From assembly GCA_000934385.1 (NCBI GenBank), contig KN880582.1:1-51548 (forward strand): a stretch of DNA of 51,548 nt, written 5' to 3'. This DNA comes from Cylindrobasidium torrendii FP15055 ss-10. Lineage: Eukaryota; Basidiomycota; Agaricomycetes; Agaricales; Physalacriaceae. How positions within the stretch are numbered: position 1 is the stretch's first letter; the number at the start of each line of letters is the position of its first letter. This document shows positions 1 through 10,753 of the stretch, in pieces. The notes under the pieces were generated by a model. That model made no database searches. It was not told where the DNA came from and saw only the letters and a program-made list of their open reading frames with translations. The position numbers and the translations under genes are program-made.

Positions 1-809
1 CCATACACTCGTAAAGTTGCGCATGATTAATTTCCACGATTGAGTGCCATACATCGCACCCTCCCAAATAATAGTAACAAATTCTTTCATAGCTAGAGAC
101 GAGTTGGTTGCCTTAGAGTGACTACGCTGGCATGGGTTGTTGACTTTCAGACACGCCATCCGGCGGCCGAGACTCGCACAGGGTCCCTCGAACGCACTCG
201 GAACACACCAGCGGCAAAATCGCAGAGAGAATTTGCACACGACTTTGTAATTTAGAACATCAAATAAATCGCACAGTAAATACACAAAATCAAAGTCAAG
301 GAAAGTGCACCATTTCATTCCACATATGCTACTCCTCATTCCATGACCTCAACGGCTTTGGAAAACTTAACCTGTCTCACGGTTTCCGCATTCATAGCAA
401 CAGTCCCAGACAACATCGGTCGTTGTACATAGCACCAATTGTGTGGGGTTGTGATGCGCGCGCCAGATATAGTGGTTTATTTACGAGCGCGTTGCGCGTG
501 TCAAGCGCTAATTCATCATGGAATTCGTTGGTTACTTATAATCTGTATATACTTACAAAACGCCTGTAGATTTCCGATGATTGCGGTCAATATGACTGGT
601 CCCTTCCCTCATGGACCGGTAGGACACTATGTTCACACAACGAACACAACGAGAACACGACACTCCATCAAAACTCAATGCTTGATGCGCTCAACGCGCT
701 CGTACATACCTCTCCGACCAGCCCTTTTGAAGGATACACAGTGTAACCACATACAAAGTTGAGAATGAATTTAATGTTGATGATGATCGAACGTTGTTTC
801 CGCACCATC
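1..809. other. No convincing gene in left end
   Basis: Open frames here are short, have no recognisable domain and no convincing splice pattern. Bases 762-809 match 1808-1848, so the last 50 bases are the upstream part of the tandem duplication that carries the two family F genes. Confidence 0.5.
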
Positions 810-1354
810 ATGTCAACGTCCGCCACCGCAGACCAACACCCACCTCAGCCAAAAATCGACCCTCTATCAGATGAGATGCTTGGCACCAACCCAGACAACT
901 TATATGCTCGACGCATTGCCAGTGGCCTTGTCATCCGGTCAGACGAGGCGCGCCGATGGTACCGCGAGCAGTTCGGCGAAGATCTTGGCGAGTTCAGACT
1001 AGCGGACCTCAACTTACCCGGAATCATGAACGAATTTCTTCAAGAGGAGAAGAACAAGGATCTCAAGCTAGTGCATGAGCGCATCCACTTCTCCCCAGCG
1101 CCAAGGATGAGAGAATTTGACGTCCTCGTCGACACGCAGTTCCAGGACGGCTGGTTCTGGTATCCAATCACCAACAACGGGGAGGTCGTAGACCCGGATG
1201 TGAAGGCTATCCGCGGGCAGTATGAGGACCGGATCGAGAAGCTGCTCAAAGACGAAATGGGTGCGTCTCTTGGGCCCCAAATCTTGGTTTGACTACTTAC
1301 CCTCGTGTTATAGGCATCACGACCTCTGGATTCAAGAGCTACTACGAGGAGTAA
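810..1354 (+). CDS. Family F small protein, copy F1 (unknown function)
   Basis: I do not recognise this protein from any named family. Exons 810-1260 and 1314-1354 give 163 aa; the GTGCGT...TATAG intron is 53 bp, phase 1, after the codon for Met in KDEMG. I chose the ATG at 810 because the paralog at 1849 has the same MSTSAT start. Visible parts are a polar N-terminus, a segment NLYARRIASGLVI near residues 30-45, a helical charged middle, a hydrophobic FDVLVDTQFQDGWFWYPI stretch, a charged helix ending in KDEMG, and the last exon encoding GITTSGFKSYYEE. There is no signal peptide or membrane segment, so it is probably a soluble intracellular protein. It is close to F2 (about 90% by eye) and more distantly like the genes at 18, 29, 32 and 41-43 kb. 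Confidence 0.75.
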
Positions 1355-1848
1355 CAAGCCAGTAAATACTTGTGACCATTTTCTACAAATATATGGCTTT
1401 GGAAATGATTTGTTTGCTCAACTCGTTATTGTTGATGTATCATTTGAGTGCACGTGTTCGCTCTGCTATATAAGATGCCCTTCGCCTCAGTGCGTGCTGA
1501 AACTCACTTACATACCTTCCAGCGCTGCTCCCACAACTCAATGTTCGTGATACCTTCACGAAGGTTAATCGGGTTGAAGGGACAGACCGCAACATAGCTT
1601 CGACCTCGACAACCACCGAAAGCATTCCTAAACCAAATGGACGGTACTCCAGCTCGCCGCGAGAATTGATGCCGCTACAGACGGACACTGGACGGACACT
1701 ACGCTTGAAAAGGCTTGGCAAGTATATACTGAAGTGCGGTTAAGTAAAAGCCAACGCAGTCATCCGGCTCGGTGCCGCCATAACTCAGACGAACGAGCCG
1801 AGTAACGTGTCTATAATGTTGATCATCGAACGTTGTTTCCGCACCATC

Positions 1849-2393
1849 ATGTCGACGTCCGCAACCACAGAACAACACCAACCCCAGCCCAATATTGACC
1901 CTCTATCAGATGAGAAGCTTGGCACCAACCCAGACAACTTATATGCTCGACGCATTGCCAGTGGCCTTGTCATCCCGTCAGACGAGGCGCGCCGATGGTA
2001 CCGCGAGCAGTTCGGACGTGATCTTGGCGATTTCAACCTGGCGGACCTCAACTTACCCAGACACATGAACAACTTTCTTCAAGAGGAGAAGAACAAGGAT
2101 CTCACGCTGGTGCATGAGCGCATCCACTTCTCCCCAGCGCCAAGGGGGAGAGAATTTGACGTCCTCGTCGACACGCAGTTCCAGGACGGCTGGTTCTGGT
2201 ATCCGATTACTCGCAACGGGGAGGTCGTAGACCCGGATGTGAAGGCTATCCGCGGGCAGTATGAGGACCGGATCGAGAAGTTGCTCAAAGACGAAATGGG
2301 TGCGTCTCTTGGGCCCCAAATCTTGGTTTGATTACTTACCCTCGTGTTATAGGCATCACAACCTCTGGATTCAAGAGCTACTACGAGGAGTGA
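1849..2393 (+). CDS. Family F small protein, copy F2 (tandem paralog of F1)
   Basis: Exons 1849-2299 and 2353-2393, intron 53 bp, 163 aa, exactly the lengths of F1. Differences from F1 are scattered substitutions, mostly in the N-terminal third (around RDLGDFNLADLNLPRHMNN). The C-terminal half is almost unchanged, including the last-exon peptide GITTSGFKSYYEE, and the stop is TGA rather than TAA. Both copies keep an intact frame and intron, so both probably make protein. Function is unknown. The pair is 1.4-2.6 kb from the convergent UbiA gene, with a broken third copy between. Confidence 0.75.
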
Positions 2394-2627
2394 CAAGCTA
2401 GTCAATACTTGTGACCATTTTCTACAAATCTATGCTTTGGAAGTGATTTGTTCGCTCAACTCGTTATTGTTGATGTATCATTTGAGTGCACGTCCTGTTC
2501 ACTCTTCTATGTAGGATGCCCCTCGTCTCAGAGCGCGCTGAATCTTGCCTCCCCGCGCTGCTCCCACAACTCGACGTTCGTGACACTTTCGCGAAGGTTG
2601 ATTCGGGAAGGGACAGATCACCACAAC

Positions 2628-3240
2628 ATGGCTTCGACCTCGACAACCACCGAAGAAAGCATTCCCAGACCAAATGGACGCTACTCCAGCTCGCTGCGAA
2701 AATTGACGCTGCTACGGACGGACACTACGCGTGAAAAGGCTTGGCAACTCTGCAAGAAGCGACTGAACCCAACCCACAAGTGCGTGTTTTTCATGATCCC
2801 GAGGCTTTTGGTTCACTGCGCGAATTACACCGGTCCCCGACATCCCGCCTGTCCTCTATTGGCTGCCGCTTGTCTACGGCCACCTCATTAGCAAGAAACA
2901 AATCAAGTTTATCTGTAACAAGCACCCAGAGCTCCACGCGTCCTACTCTCCATTTGCCAGCGACGCCATCTGTCGCGTAAACGTCATGACCGGTGCTCGA
3001 GGGGCCTTTGCAATAACGGTTATGCATCGCGGTCAGAAGGACACTGTCTCGTATATGTGTTGCCAATGTGGAGTAAGGGTCGCAGCATAGGTGCTGAGCG
3101 TCCCACGTGGGCGGCGGAAACGGTTGAGCGCGTTGAGGAGGCATTCGGTTTGACTGGCGTCGAGCCTGCTTGGTATGTGACCCCGTACTGGGCTAGTGCG
3201 TACCCTTCCTCCTGCACCTCACGAGTCAACAGATCTTTAG
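2628..3240 (+). pseudogene. Degenerate family F copy between F2 and UbiA copy 1
   Basis: The reading starts with an ATG at 2628 in a Ser/Thr-rich stretch shared with 1591-1640. Family similarity is clear in two frames further on. Bases about 2840-3020 encode LVYGHLISKKQIKFICNKHPE and later GARGAFAITV, matching YVYGHLITTDTKKRFLETHP and the following part of the 32.5 kb gene. The match then moves to another frame near 3025-3035 and continues as EGHCLVYV and FGLTGVEPAWYV, like EPAHCLVYV and LESQQPQWYR of the 18.2 kb gene. A GTGCGT donor (3196) and a CAG acceptor (3232) sit where the family intron would be. The frame change marks it as a pseudogene, unless an unrecognised intron repairs it. Confidence 0.6.
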
Positions 3241-3526
3241 ATGTGAATAGCTTCTTTCTCTCTTTTCGCCTTGTGTTTAATATGTTTCTCTGGCGCGCGT
3301 CTTCGCTTGACACGGTTCAGAGCGTTCATGTTGGTGGTCGGATAATGAAGCATCCTTGCAAATCTTACCTTTCTCGACTCGCACCCAACGAAGTCTACAA
3401 CTCAGCAGTGGTAGTCTTTTCACAAATCGTGATATTAGAATAGGCATGTATCCTGCCTAGATCGTAGCGTACATAGCTAAGGGTATCATGGTGGACCGAG
3501 GGTATATTAATTTGTATCCTTGCTGC

Positions 3527-4656
3527 TCAGAGCAGAAGAGGAACACCAGAAACCACCCTCTGTACCACCGCGTCCGCCACCAATCCCATAAGAATCGCGT
3601 TCCCAACCTTTGGCGTGAGGAGGAAATACTGCATGCACGACTTTGGGCTGTCGATATCCACGTTGCGCAAATTGGCGAGGAGGATGTAGGTCGCGTAAGC
3701 TACAGATGCGAAGAACGCGAGCCCGTGGCCGTTGAGGTATCCACCAAGCGCCATGAACGCGCCGAAGCCAGTCGCAGTTGCCGCGCACACGGGGAGAGTA
3801 GACTTGCCAAGGAAGATGGCGAGAGACTTCATCCCAATTTCGATATCCTCCAGGCGGTCCTGGTGCTGGTACGCGGTCTCGTATGTGACCGTCCACAGAG
3901 TGGCACCGATGTACATGGGAATGAGGGTTGTGTATGGGATAGACCCGTCGGTGGTGAGGTCTGCCCAGCCCATGAAGATGCCGATGTTGAACATGAGTCC
4001 GAGGGGAATGGGTGCGAAGGACATCCAGCGTTTGCAGGTTGGGTAGATTACATAGAGTGGCCAGACCGACATTGAAATAAGCAGACTGAAGATGTTATCA
4101 ACATGGGAAGGGAAGAGAAATAAGATGCAACGTACGCTTGATGGCTCAGCATCGTAAAAGCAAGAGCGACGCCAATAATGACTTGTAGGGCGAAGAAGAG
4201 CCAAGCGCGCTCAATGGTGATGGCACCGCGGGGAATCGCACGCTTCTTCGTGCGTTCAACCTTGGCGTCGATATCGTAGTCGAGGACATCGTCGATGGTC
4301 ATAATCTGAGCGATGAATTAGACATTGCATTTGTCAAGCACAAGCGAACATACCAAGCATTTGATGCCGATGCACATGAAGAAGTAGGTGATGGCGCGGG
4401 TGATGGCTTCCAGTCCAGTCACATTCGACTGAGCACGGTACACCATCGCAATCGACCAGGCGACGGGAAGGAAGACAGTCGCGCATCCCATGCCATTCTG
4501 GAGACGGCACAGCTCCCAGCAAGCTTGAAGCTCGGTGGAATTGGGCACGGCAAAAAGCTCGCGGAGGGACCGGGATTTGGTGGAGATTTCGTTTCGAAGG
4601 GCCTTGATACCCTGAGTCGGGTAGATAGCGTTGTGAGTAGCCGAGGTGATAGACAT
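3527..4656 (-). CDS. UbiA-type prenyltransferase, copy 1
   Basis: Three exons read on the minus strand, 4656-4354, 4305-4136 and 4085-3527, give 343 aa with canonical GT-AG introns of 48 and 50 bp. The first Asp-rich motif appears as IDDVLDYDIDAKVERTKKR, followed by PRGAIT. The second is YQHQDRLEDIEIGMKS. The rest is hydrophobic with about 8-9 membrane segments, as expected for UbiA enzymes such as COQ2 that attach a prenyl diphosphate to an aromatic acceptor. In basidiomycetes the family also includes meroterpenoid prenyltransferases and UbiA-type diterpene cyclases such as EriG, so the substrate cannot be told. The usual Asn of NDxxD is Asp here. The start at 4656 is shared by all three copies. 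A TATA-like stretch lies about 76 bp upstream. The gene is convergent with the family F remnant. Confidence 0.9.
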
Positions 4657-5370
4657 TGTCGGTCGAGTAGGCTGATGAAGAGATGGGATAGTCTGAGGTT
4701 CACTGATCCGCCGACACAACCCTTTAATACGAGGCAGCCTCGTCCACTTTTTCGTCGCTGCATCCTGACGAGTGCAATCCGGGACGGGAATCGATGGTTG
4801 AGCGGCGCGAGACGGACTCGACGCTGCCCAATTTCAGTCGTCAAGCGCCAAATCGGTCATGCACTCAAATCGTGTAAATCACAATAATGGATCTTGTAAG
4901 GAAAGATATTAGATCCGAGATATGGCAAGTATTCCGCAAGATTCAGCCTTCGTCATATTGAATTTTGGTCGCCGTGGATAGAGATGAAGATGAGATGCGG
5001 CAGGGCCGGCGGTGCCCCGTACGGCCATCCCATATTTTGAGCGTGTGTTACGCCTTCTGCACCAGCGTCGAGGGGCTAGATCGTTGCCGGAGAGTTTGTT
5101 GACGCAAAGCTAGAAGGCCTATTCGAACATGAAAGCAAGAGACAAGGCTCGTCCGGAATATACCGAAGTGCGATCAAAAGCTAGCGCAGTCAACCGACAC
5201 GGACCGCCCCATTGTCTACGGCTATTACGCCCACATGGCCCACTTAGACGCGTTACCAGAGGAATAACCCAGGGTGTCTCTCTATGAGTGTAAATCAGTC
5301 CTGTACCCCCAGTGTTTTTGCCGAGAGAAGGGTAGCATCTACAAGGAGGGGGTTCACTAGCCTTCACTCA
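4657..5370 (-). repeat. Conserved upstream region of UbiA copy 1
   Basis: This non-coding region is shared with 31174-32170 and, inverted, with 39035-40024. The strongest block is 4967-5026, GC-rich, with an imperfect palindrome around GGCAGGGCCGGCGGTGCC. On the sense strand of UbiA, copy 1 has a short open frame through it starting MGWPYGAPPALPHL and ending after 26 codons. Other shared blocks lie at 5075-5240 and 5250-5320. Confidence 0.7.
4732..4739 (-). promoter_or_regulatory. TATA-like element of UbiA copy 1
   Basis: On the minus strand this reads TATTAAAG, about 76 bp before the ATG at 4656. Equivalent stretches occur 66 bp before the start codons of copies 2 and 3, within upstream sequence that all three share. 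Confidence 0.4.
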
Positions 5371-5590
5371 AGAAAACGCGCGCACAACGACAGTAACACC
5401 ACTCAAATTTGAAGATGGGGTGAGACGGTTGACACTGGCGCACCAGCCTGCTTTTATATGTGTTGTCCTCCGGAAATGGACCAGTGTCGTCCCCGAGACG
5501 CAATCCCGACTCGCACAACCCGATATACCTGAAGGCTGAGGGGCTGGTTTGGAATAGGTTTCCTGAACTCCAAATCGCATGTCATTGGAA

Positions 5591-8588
5591 TCAATCATCA
5601 TCCTTCGTACACTCCAGCTGTGGCAAAACCTCAGCGGTCCTCCTCCCCTCCGCTAGGGCCATTTTCACATCTCTCTCGATCCTCCGTATCCGCTCTTGGT
5701 CCAACTGCACACCGCTCCTTTCTCTCTCTACCCTCACTTCTTCCCTCTGTCTCTCCTCAATCTTCGCCTTGCCATCCATATGCTCAATCCTATACTCATA
5801 CGTCTCCACCCTGCGCTCCAGCACCTTCACCTTTGGCGAATGCGGCTGCTCGCTCTGCAGCGTCCGATGCCGTAGTCTGTTGAACTTCTGCTGTCGCCCG
5901 AGCTCTTCGCGAACGTTTACAATGCGCTTCATGGGTGAAGGTGTTCGACAAGGACCAACGCGCTCGACACGGATGATCTCAGGCCCGTCCTCGCTGCCTT
6001 CTTCATCCCCAACCTCTTCATCCTCCACACCCTCAGCACCCCCATCATCATCGTCTAGCTCACTCGACAGCTCGGGAACATAGTCTCCGAACAGGAAATC
6101 CGCCATTTTATCATCGCTTTCAGGTATGTCCGAATCTGGGGACGGTGACCTCTTTGCGTTCTGCTTTCTGTTCCTCAAGGCAGGCGCCGTGCTAGCTGCC
6201 CGCAACGACGACGCGGGCTTCTTTGTCATCCCAGGGGCTGTCTTTGATCTAGGTGGCACCTGGCGGGACGGAGGCTTGGCTGGAGGCTTGACCTGTGCGT
6301 TGGTTGACAGTGGCTTGGTTGGAGGCTTGACCTGTGCTTTGGTTGACAGTGGCTTGGTGGTTATCGTCGGCCGAGCTGAGTCTTGCTGCGGTACATTCTT
6401 TGGCGCTGGCGAACATGACCGCGGCGGCGCGCGCCGCTTATTAGGCGACGCCATCGTGAGGGGTGGTTGCTTCGACGCCTTCAGCACCTTTGCTGTCGAC
6501 TCCCGCGGCGCCTGTCTCGAAACCTTGGAAACTGGAGCTTTTCGAGTCGGTGTTGGGCTGGGGAACTCGAAAGACATTTCTCGCGGCATTTTCGGTGTTG
6601 AATGAGGCGAGGACGGTGGCGAGCTTCTAGGCAAAGGAGACATCGTCCTTTGTTTCTTCGCTGGTGGGCTTTCCGGGACAGGGGGAGACGGTGCTCGACG
6701 TTTCACCGACGATACTGGTGAGGGTAACTGCGCAAGCTCTTCCTCGATCCTCACTGGCGAGGACGGCTCCATCTTGACAGACGACGTATCTGCATCTTGC
6801 GAGTCCTGTATTTCGTACCCCATCGCAGGTGCAAGAATGTTATGCATCCCGCGCTCCCGGCGGTCATCATCCACATCTGAACTCTGCGAGTCCTCTTCAG
6901 GTTCGAGTCGTCGAGATTGGGGCAGCGGTCCGTCGGGAATGTCCAACCATCTGCGCAGGACCTCTAGTTTCCGCTGCTTTCCACGATGGTCAACCCAACG
7001 CTCAACGACCTCATTCGCATGGTCGCCGACAAGGTTCTTCAGTTCGACATCGAGGGCATCGTCCGCGTTGGACAGGTCGTGGAGGACTCGGTAGTCCGAG
7101 TCCTGCGTCGAGGGCGGCTCGGCAAAACCGCTGAGAGAGGACGCGAGTGCCGAATGGATGCCTTGCCAGTCCAAGTTCTCCAATTTGGGATCCAGTGTGT
7201 TTGGGATGATAGTCCGTGGTCGAAAGAGGTTCACAAACGCCTCGAGTTCAGGAAACGGGGAGTGTCGAGCGAGAGGAACGAGCTGTGGGGTCCTGCTCAG
7301 ACCATACGGTGTAGAGCGGCTGCATGGACTCACTAGATGCGTCACTGCCGTATCGTCCCTCAAAATCTGGGACCGGGTCTCCATTTGGTATTCGCGCCAG
7401 CCAACAGCATTCAGCGTGCTGACAGGATTGACGTACACCACAGTCTTCCCTGTGGCGCTCAGGCCGTCGCTTCCGGTGCCAGAGACATCTACATGCTCAC
7501 AGCGGTCGAACCGCTCACAAGCATGGAACCGACTGTCTGTCTCCTTCGTGCATACTGAGCGCAGAAGAGGGTCTTGAATGACGTTCGTGAGTATGCCGTA
7601 CTTGTAGCGGTCGGTATGGATCTAAGACCATTGTCAATACAATACGACAACCGCAAGTACGGGCGGGCACTGACCTTGGTACCAAATGCAAGCGCGACCG
7701 ACTTGAGTATCTCCTCGTATCCCCAAGTCCAAGTATTCAGAAAAAAGTATGTTGAGGCCGGAAAAAGGCGCATCAAAGAGACCAGTCCTTTGGTTGCGTC
7801 CTCCTGGCAACAGCTGAGCGGATTGCTCGACCTAAGTAGGAGATGAACCGCACCTTAGTGGGGACGTCTTCGATATTAAGTACGCAAGCGGTGTCCAGAT
7901 ATATAGCATTAAGCGTCTTGAACACTCCAGCAGAGGCCCCGGGGACGTGTAGGTATGGTTGGAGGAAGAGATTATGTCGCAGGGATTCGAGAAACCATGG
8001 TTCGGCGCGAATGTCGCCTGTGTGCAGTACGGTACCGTTTGGGCCTTCAATTAAGAACCTAGCGGCGTCAGGAGAAGCTAGCTGCGTGGGAGTGAAACGC
8101 ACATGACAGCTCCTGGCATATGGTTGGCGTCGATGAGCGTTAATGTTACCGACTCGTTCTCAGAAACAGTGATAGGTGTGGGTGTATTTAATGGAATAAC
8201 TTTCTATGGGGTCAATGAGGAAGGAAGCGCCATAATAAAGACAACTACGCACCAAGAGGTCCTTAGAGCCTTCATAAATAGTCCGCCTATCCTCTTTAAT
8301 GATAGGGTCAATCTTCAAATGCGCATATATGCGCTTCTTCTGTGGGCGTATCTCTTCAGCGTAGTAGGCCCGCTCCTTGTATTGTTCCAAGCGTAGAAGT
8401 ACATTCTTGGTGTCCTCGGAGCAGATTATCTGCCCGTCGAACGACTTGGCTTGTAACCCAACGAGATGGTCCGAATGTGCGTGTGTTAAGAGATGCAGCT
8501 TCGCCGGCGTTGGGAGGGTCGTGAATTCATCGACGCGAATGAATGGGTATTCTTTAATAAAGCCGTTGTAAGGCGCGCCAGGCGGCAT
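5591..8588 (-). CDS. Artemis/SNM1-like DNA-repair nuclease (metallo-beta-lactamase/beta-CASP)
   Basis: Five exons (8588-8253, 8203-8103, 8058-7854, 7803-7675, 7621-5591) join in frame to 933 aa with GT-AG introns of 44-53 bp. The metallo-beta-lactamase HxHxDH motif is HAHSDH at residues 36-41. It is followed by DANHMPGAVM (motif 3), HTGDIR (motif 4) and YLDTA (motif A). SRFHACERFD resembles the IHAC region of human Artemis, and ARHSPFPELEAF resembles the FHSSYSEI beta-CASP end. Such enzymes are nuclear exo/endonucleases that open hairpins and process cross-links or broken ends. The last 500 or so residues are Pro/Ser/Lys-rich, with an acidic run (SELDDDDGG) and a charged coiled coil at the end. 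Artemis and Pso2 are about 660-690 aa, so this tail is unusually long. Whether it corresponds to Pso2 or to Artemis in function is not settled. Confidence 0.9.
6282..6359 (-). repeat. 39-bp in-frame tandem repeat in the nuclease tail
   Basis: Two near-identical 39-bp units lie in the last exon of the Artemis-like gene. Each encodes 13 residues containing KPLST(K/N)AQVKPP, so the repeat lengthens a basic, proline-rich disordered tail without breaking the frame. Confidence 0.8.
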
Positions 8589-9995
8589 GAGCAGGATAAA
8601 GGCCCTGGTGGAAGTAAGACAGGAAATCCAAGCGGCTCCGTATCACGTGTCTCTGACACGGTCCATTTGATCGATCTTATGTCCGAGTCGCGAGTTAGGC
8701 TGTGGCTCACAAAACTGGAGAACTGGCGCATGTCTAACTCATAATTTTACATAGGATGTTGGCGTCTACATAGAATGGTGCTACAAAACCGGCCGACGAG
8801 ACATGGGATGAGCTTCCTAGCACCGTAATTTAATTTTCCCTCGAAGCCACATCCTCTATCGTCCAGCTAGCGCGCTGAACGACCCGATCTTGTATTCTGA
8901 ACTATCCTGCTAGCTTCCAATCTCCAGCTTTCGTACACATAATTCATCGCGCCTTTCAAAACCAGACTACAGAGCAGAAGAACGGTACCCTGCATAGCCT
9001 ATGTCACTGTCAGTGTTATGTAGGACAGACTTCTATCTGATGCGCGCTCATGGAGTGCTCAACCTGTGCTCAACGAGGCCATCATTCTATATCAACATGA
9101 TTTTCCGCCTTATTCTGGGCGCACGCTTACAATCATGACTTTGGCAGGCCAGAGCAGAGCGAGGGTCGGACACGGAATACTCTACAATTTACTGCTTGAT
9201 TCAGTCACGCAGAGGCTGACGAACAAGTCAAAGAGTGCGGCCCGCCCATGCAAGGCCCCAGGCAACTGATCATTCGCTTAGACCAGAAGCACTCCGAGGC
9301 TTCTAGTATTCTCTTTCGAGGCTCGTGAACGCGTGAACATTTACTGGACCTTGTGCACTCAGCTTGCTGTGCGCAGCAGCCGAAGACACGCGAGAATATT
9401 CATTGTTGCTTACCAACAACACCGTATTGGGCCTATTGGCCAGCGACACACAGATTGTCACTGGATTGCTACAACTTGGGCAACCTTCCTGCATTCTTTG
9501 CGTCGTATCTTGGCTTGCGAAGATTCAAGACGCTTTGTGGAGCGACACTCAAGAAGTTCTTGCCTAATTCTCGCACACCAATACCAGCGCTCCTTTCCAC
9601 AAGCTTCAAATTCTCTAACACAGAGTACATTGGTTGTATCTTCTCGCCCTATGGCGGTCGTGAAAGCAGATGTATGTAGTACAGCAGCGAAAGGTTCTAT
9701 GGAACGAAGGATATCAGAAAAAGGAACGTGTACGGCGATGTCCGCACTGAGATGGTATAGCACCATCAAGACATCCATACGGCCGACGCGCTAGCCCGTG
9801 CGTACGTACATATATGTATATAAATACGTGTGTGAGTACCAAAACAACGGAAAAATGGCGATCTTGCCATCCAGGCAGTTTGCGCCGAGGAACGAATAGA
9901 AGAAAAAAAAGACGGGTGAGGAGCAGGGGAGCAGATAAGGAGGGTGGACGAAAGGAAGGGATGAGCGCAAACGGTGGATGGGTAGGGGGTCGCGG
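8589..9995. other. Gap with no supported gene
   Basis: About 1.4 kb upstream of the nuclease gene. Several overlapping open frames exist at 9333-9794 on both strands, but none has a recognisable domain or a coherent exon chain. Bases 9800-9835 are a low-complexity TA/TG run (ACGTACATATATG-like), probably just 3' flank. Confidence 0.45.
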
Positions 9996-10753
9996 TCATG
10001 GATCATAGTATGAAGGCTTGTCCACGCTAGTAACAAAGACTTCGTGAGCACAAGTGAAGCGGCAGAAAAGAAGAGACGCACCGGTTGCCCTTGAATATTG
10101 TGAACGCATCCACCAGTTTAACTTTCACGGCCTTCCATGCTCTGCGACCCTTCTTTCGATGTACTGGAGGTTCAGAGAGCATAGGCATTGGTGTGAAGCC
10201 GCGCAAGAAGTTGTCAGGCTCCATTGCGGGAGGTTCAAGCCTGTCGTCCAATCTGTCTTCGTCTTCCTTCTCCTCAGCTTGTACGCGCGGTAGTCTCGGA
10301 AAACTGAGCATCTTGCGAACGGAGCGCGGCCAGATATCCTTGGATTGATGTGTGAACGACTCCGATTCGTCGGTCACAGTGTATGAGTCGATGAACGAGT
10401 CAAAGTACGACACAGTCTGCATGAGGCAGGGCGTTTAGCAACGAGCTTGAACCAGGAGATAATGAGGGCGTACTGGTGCAAAGCTATGGTGGGGATTCCT
10501 ACTGGAAAGGGTTGATGTAGGTGTCTTTGGTGAGCTTGACGCCGTAGAGTACGTCTCGTCGTCACGGACGAGTTCAACCTTTGTCTCTCAGTCAGTATTA
10601 TTTCGTATACATACCGTACACAGATAGACCACGTACATCCTCCTCGACGTACACCGCGGTAGCCAGCCCATACGGATGCGGCCGAGGGTGTGGGCGCAAA
10701 GGCTCCCACTGCGTAGGCGACGGAGACGACTGTAAACGGCCGCGACGAGACAT
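9996..10753 (-). CDS. Hypothetical protein, four exons
   Basis: No known domain was recognised. Exons 10753-10637, 10578-10474, 10416-10082 and 10026-9996 join in frame to 195 aa, each boundary with GT and AG, and the introns are 55-58 bp. The protein starts MSRRGRLQSSPSP and is rich in Ser, Pro and Arg. It has a central segment TVSYFDSFIDSYTVTDE, an acidic/basic linker EEKEDEDRLDDRLEP, and a basic helix KKGRRAWKAVKVKLVDAF, and it ends NRVDKPSYYDP. No signal peptide or membrane segment is seen. The clean four-exon chain is the main evidence that it is real. The start at 10753 is the first ATG of the chain. Confidence 0.55.

Larger units (their letters stand above)
762..2790 (+). repeat. Direct tandem duplication of about 1.04 kb carrying family F genes
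   Basis: Unit A runs from about 762 to 1740 and unit B from about 1808 to 2770, start to start about 1,039 bp. Both hold the same order: a short leader, a family F gene of two exons, and a 3' segment that contains an ATG followed by codons for STSTTTES-like residues. The 3' segment is also alike (1500-1720 against 2535-2755) but has small indels. Unit B runs on into a third, degenerate family F copy. Confidence 0.85.

Noticed and set aside
5460..7577. Plus-strand frames of up to 207 codons over the nuclease gene
   Set aside because: Antisense shadows of the GC-rich disordered tail, with no domain.
9333..9794. Overlapping frames on both strands of 65-153 codons
   Set aside because: No domain, no family in the window, no coherent introns. 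Frames open on both strands suggest composition only.
9800..9835. TA/TG-rich run as a possible centromere or telomere-like repeat
   Set aside because: Only about 35 bp and irregular; a simple low-complexity stretch.
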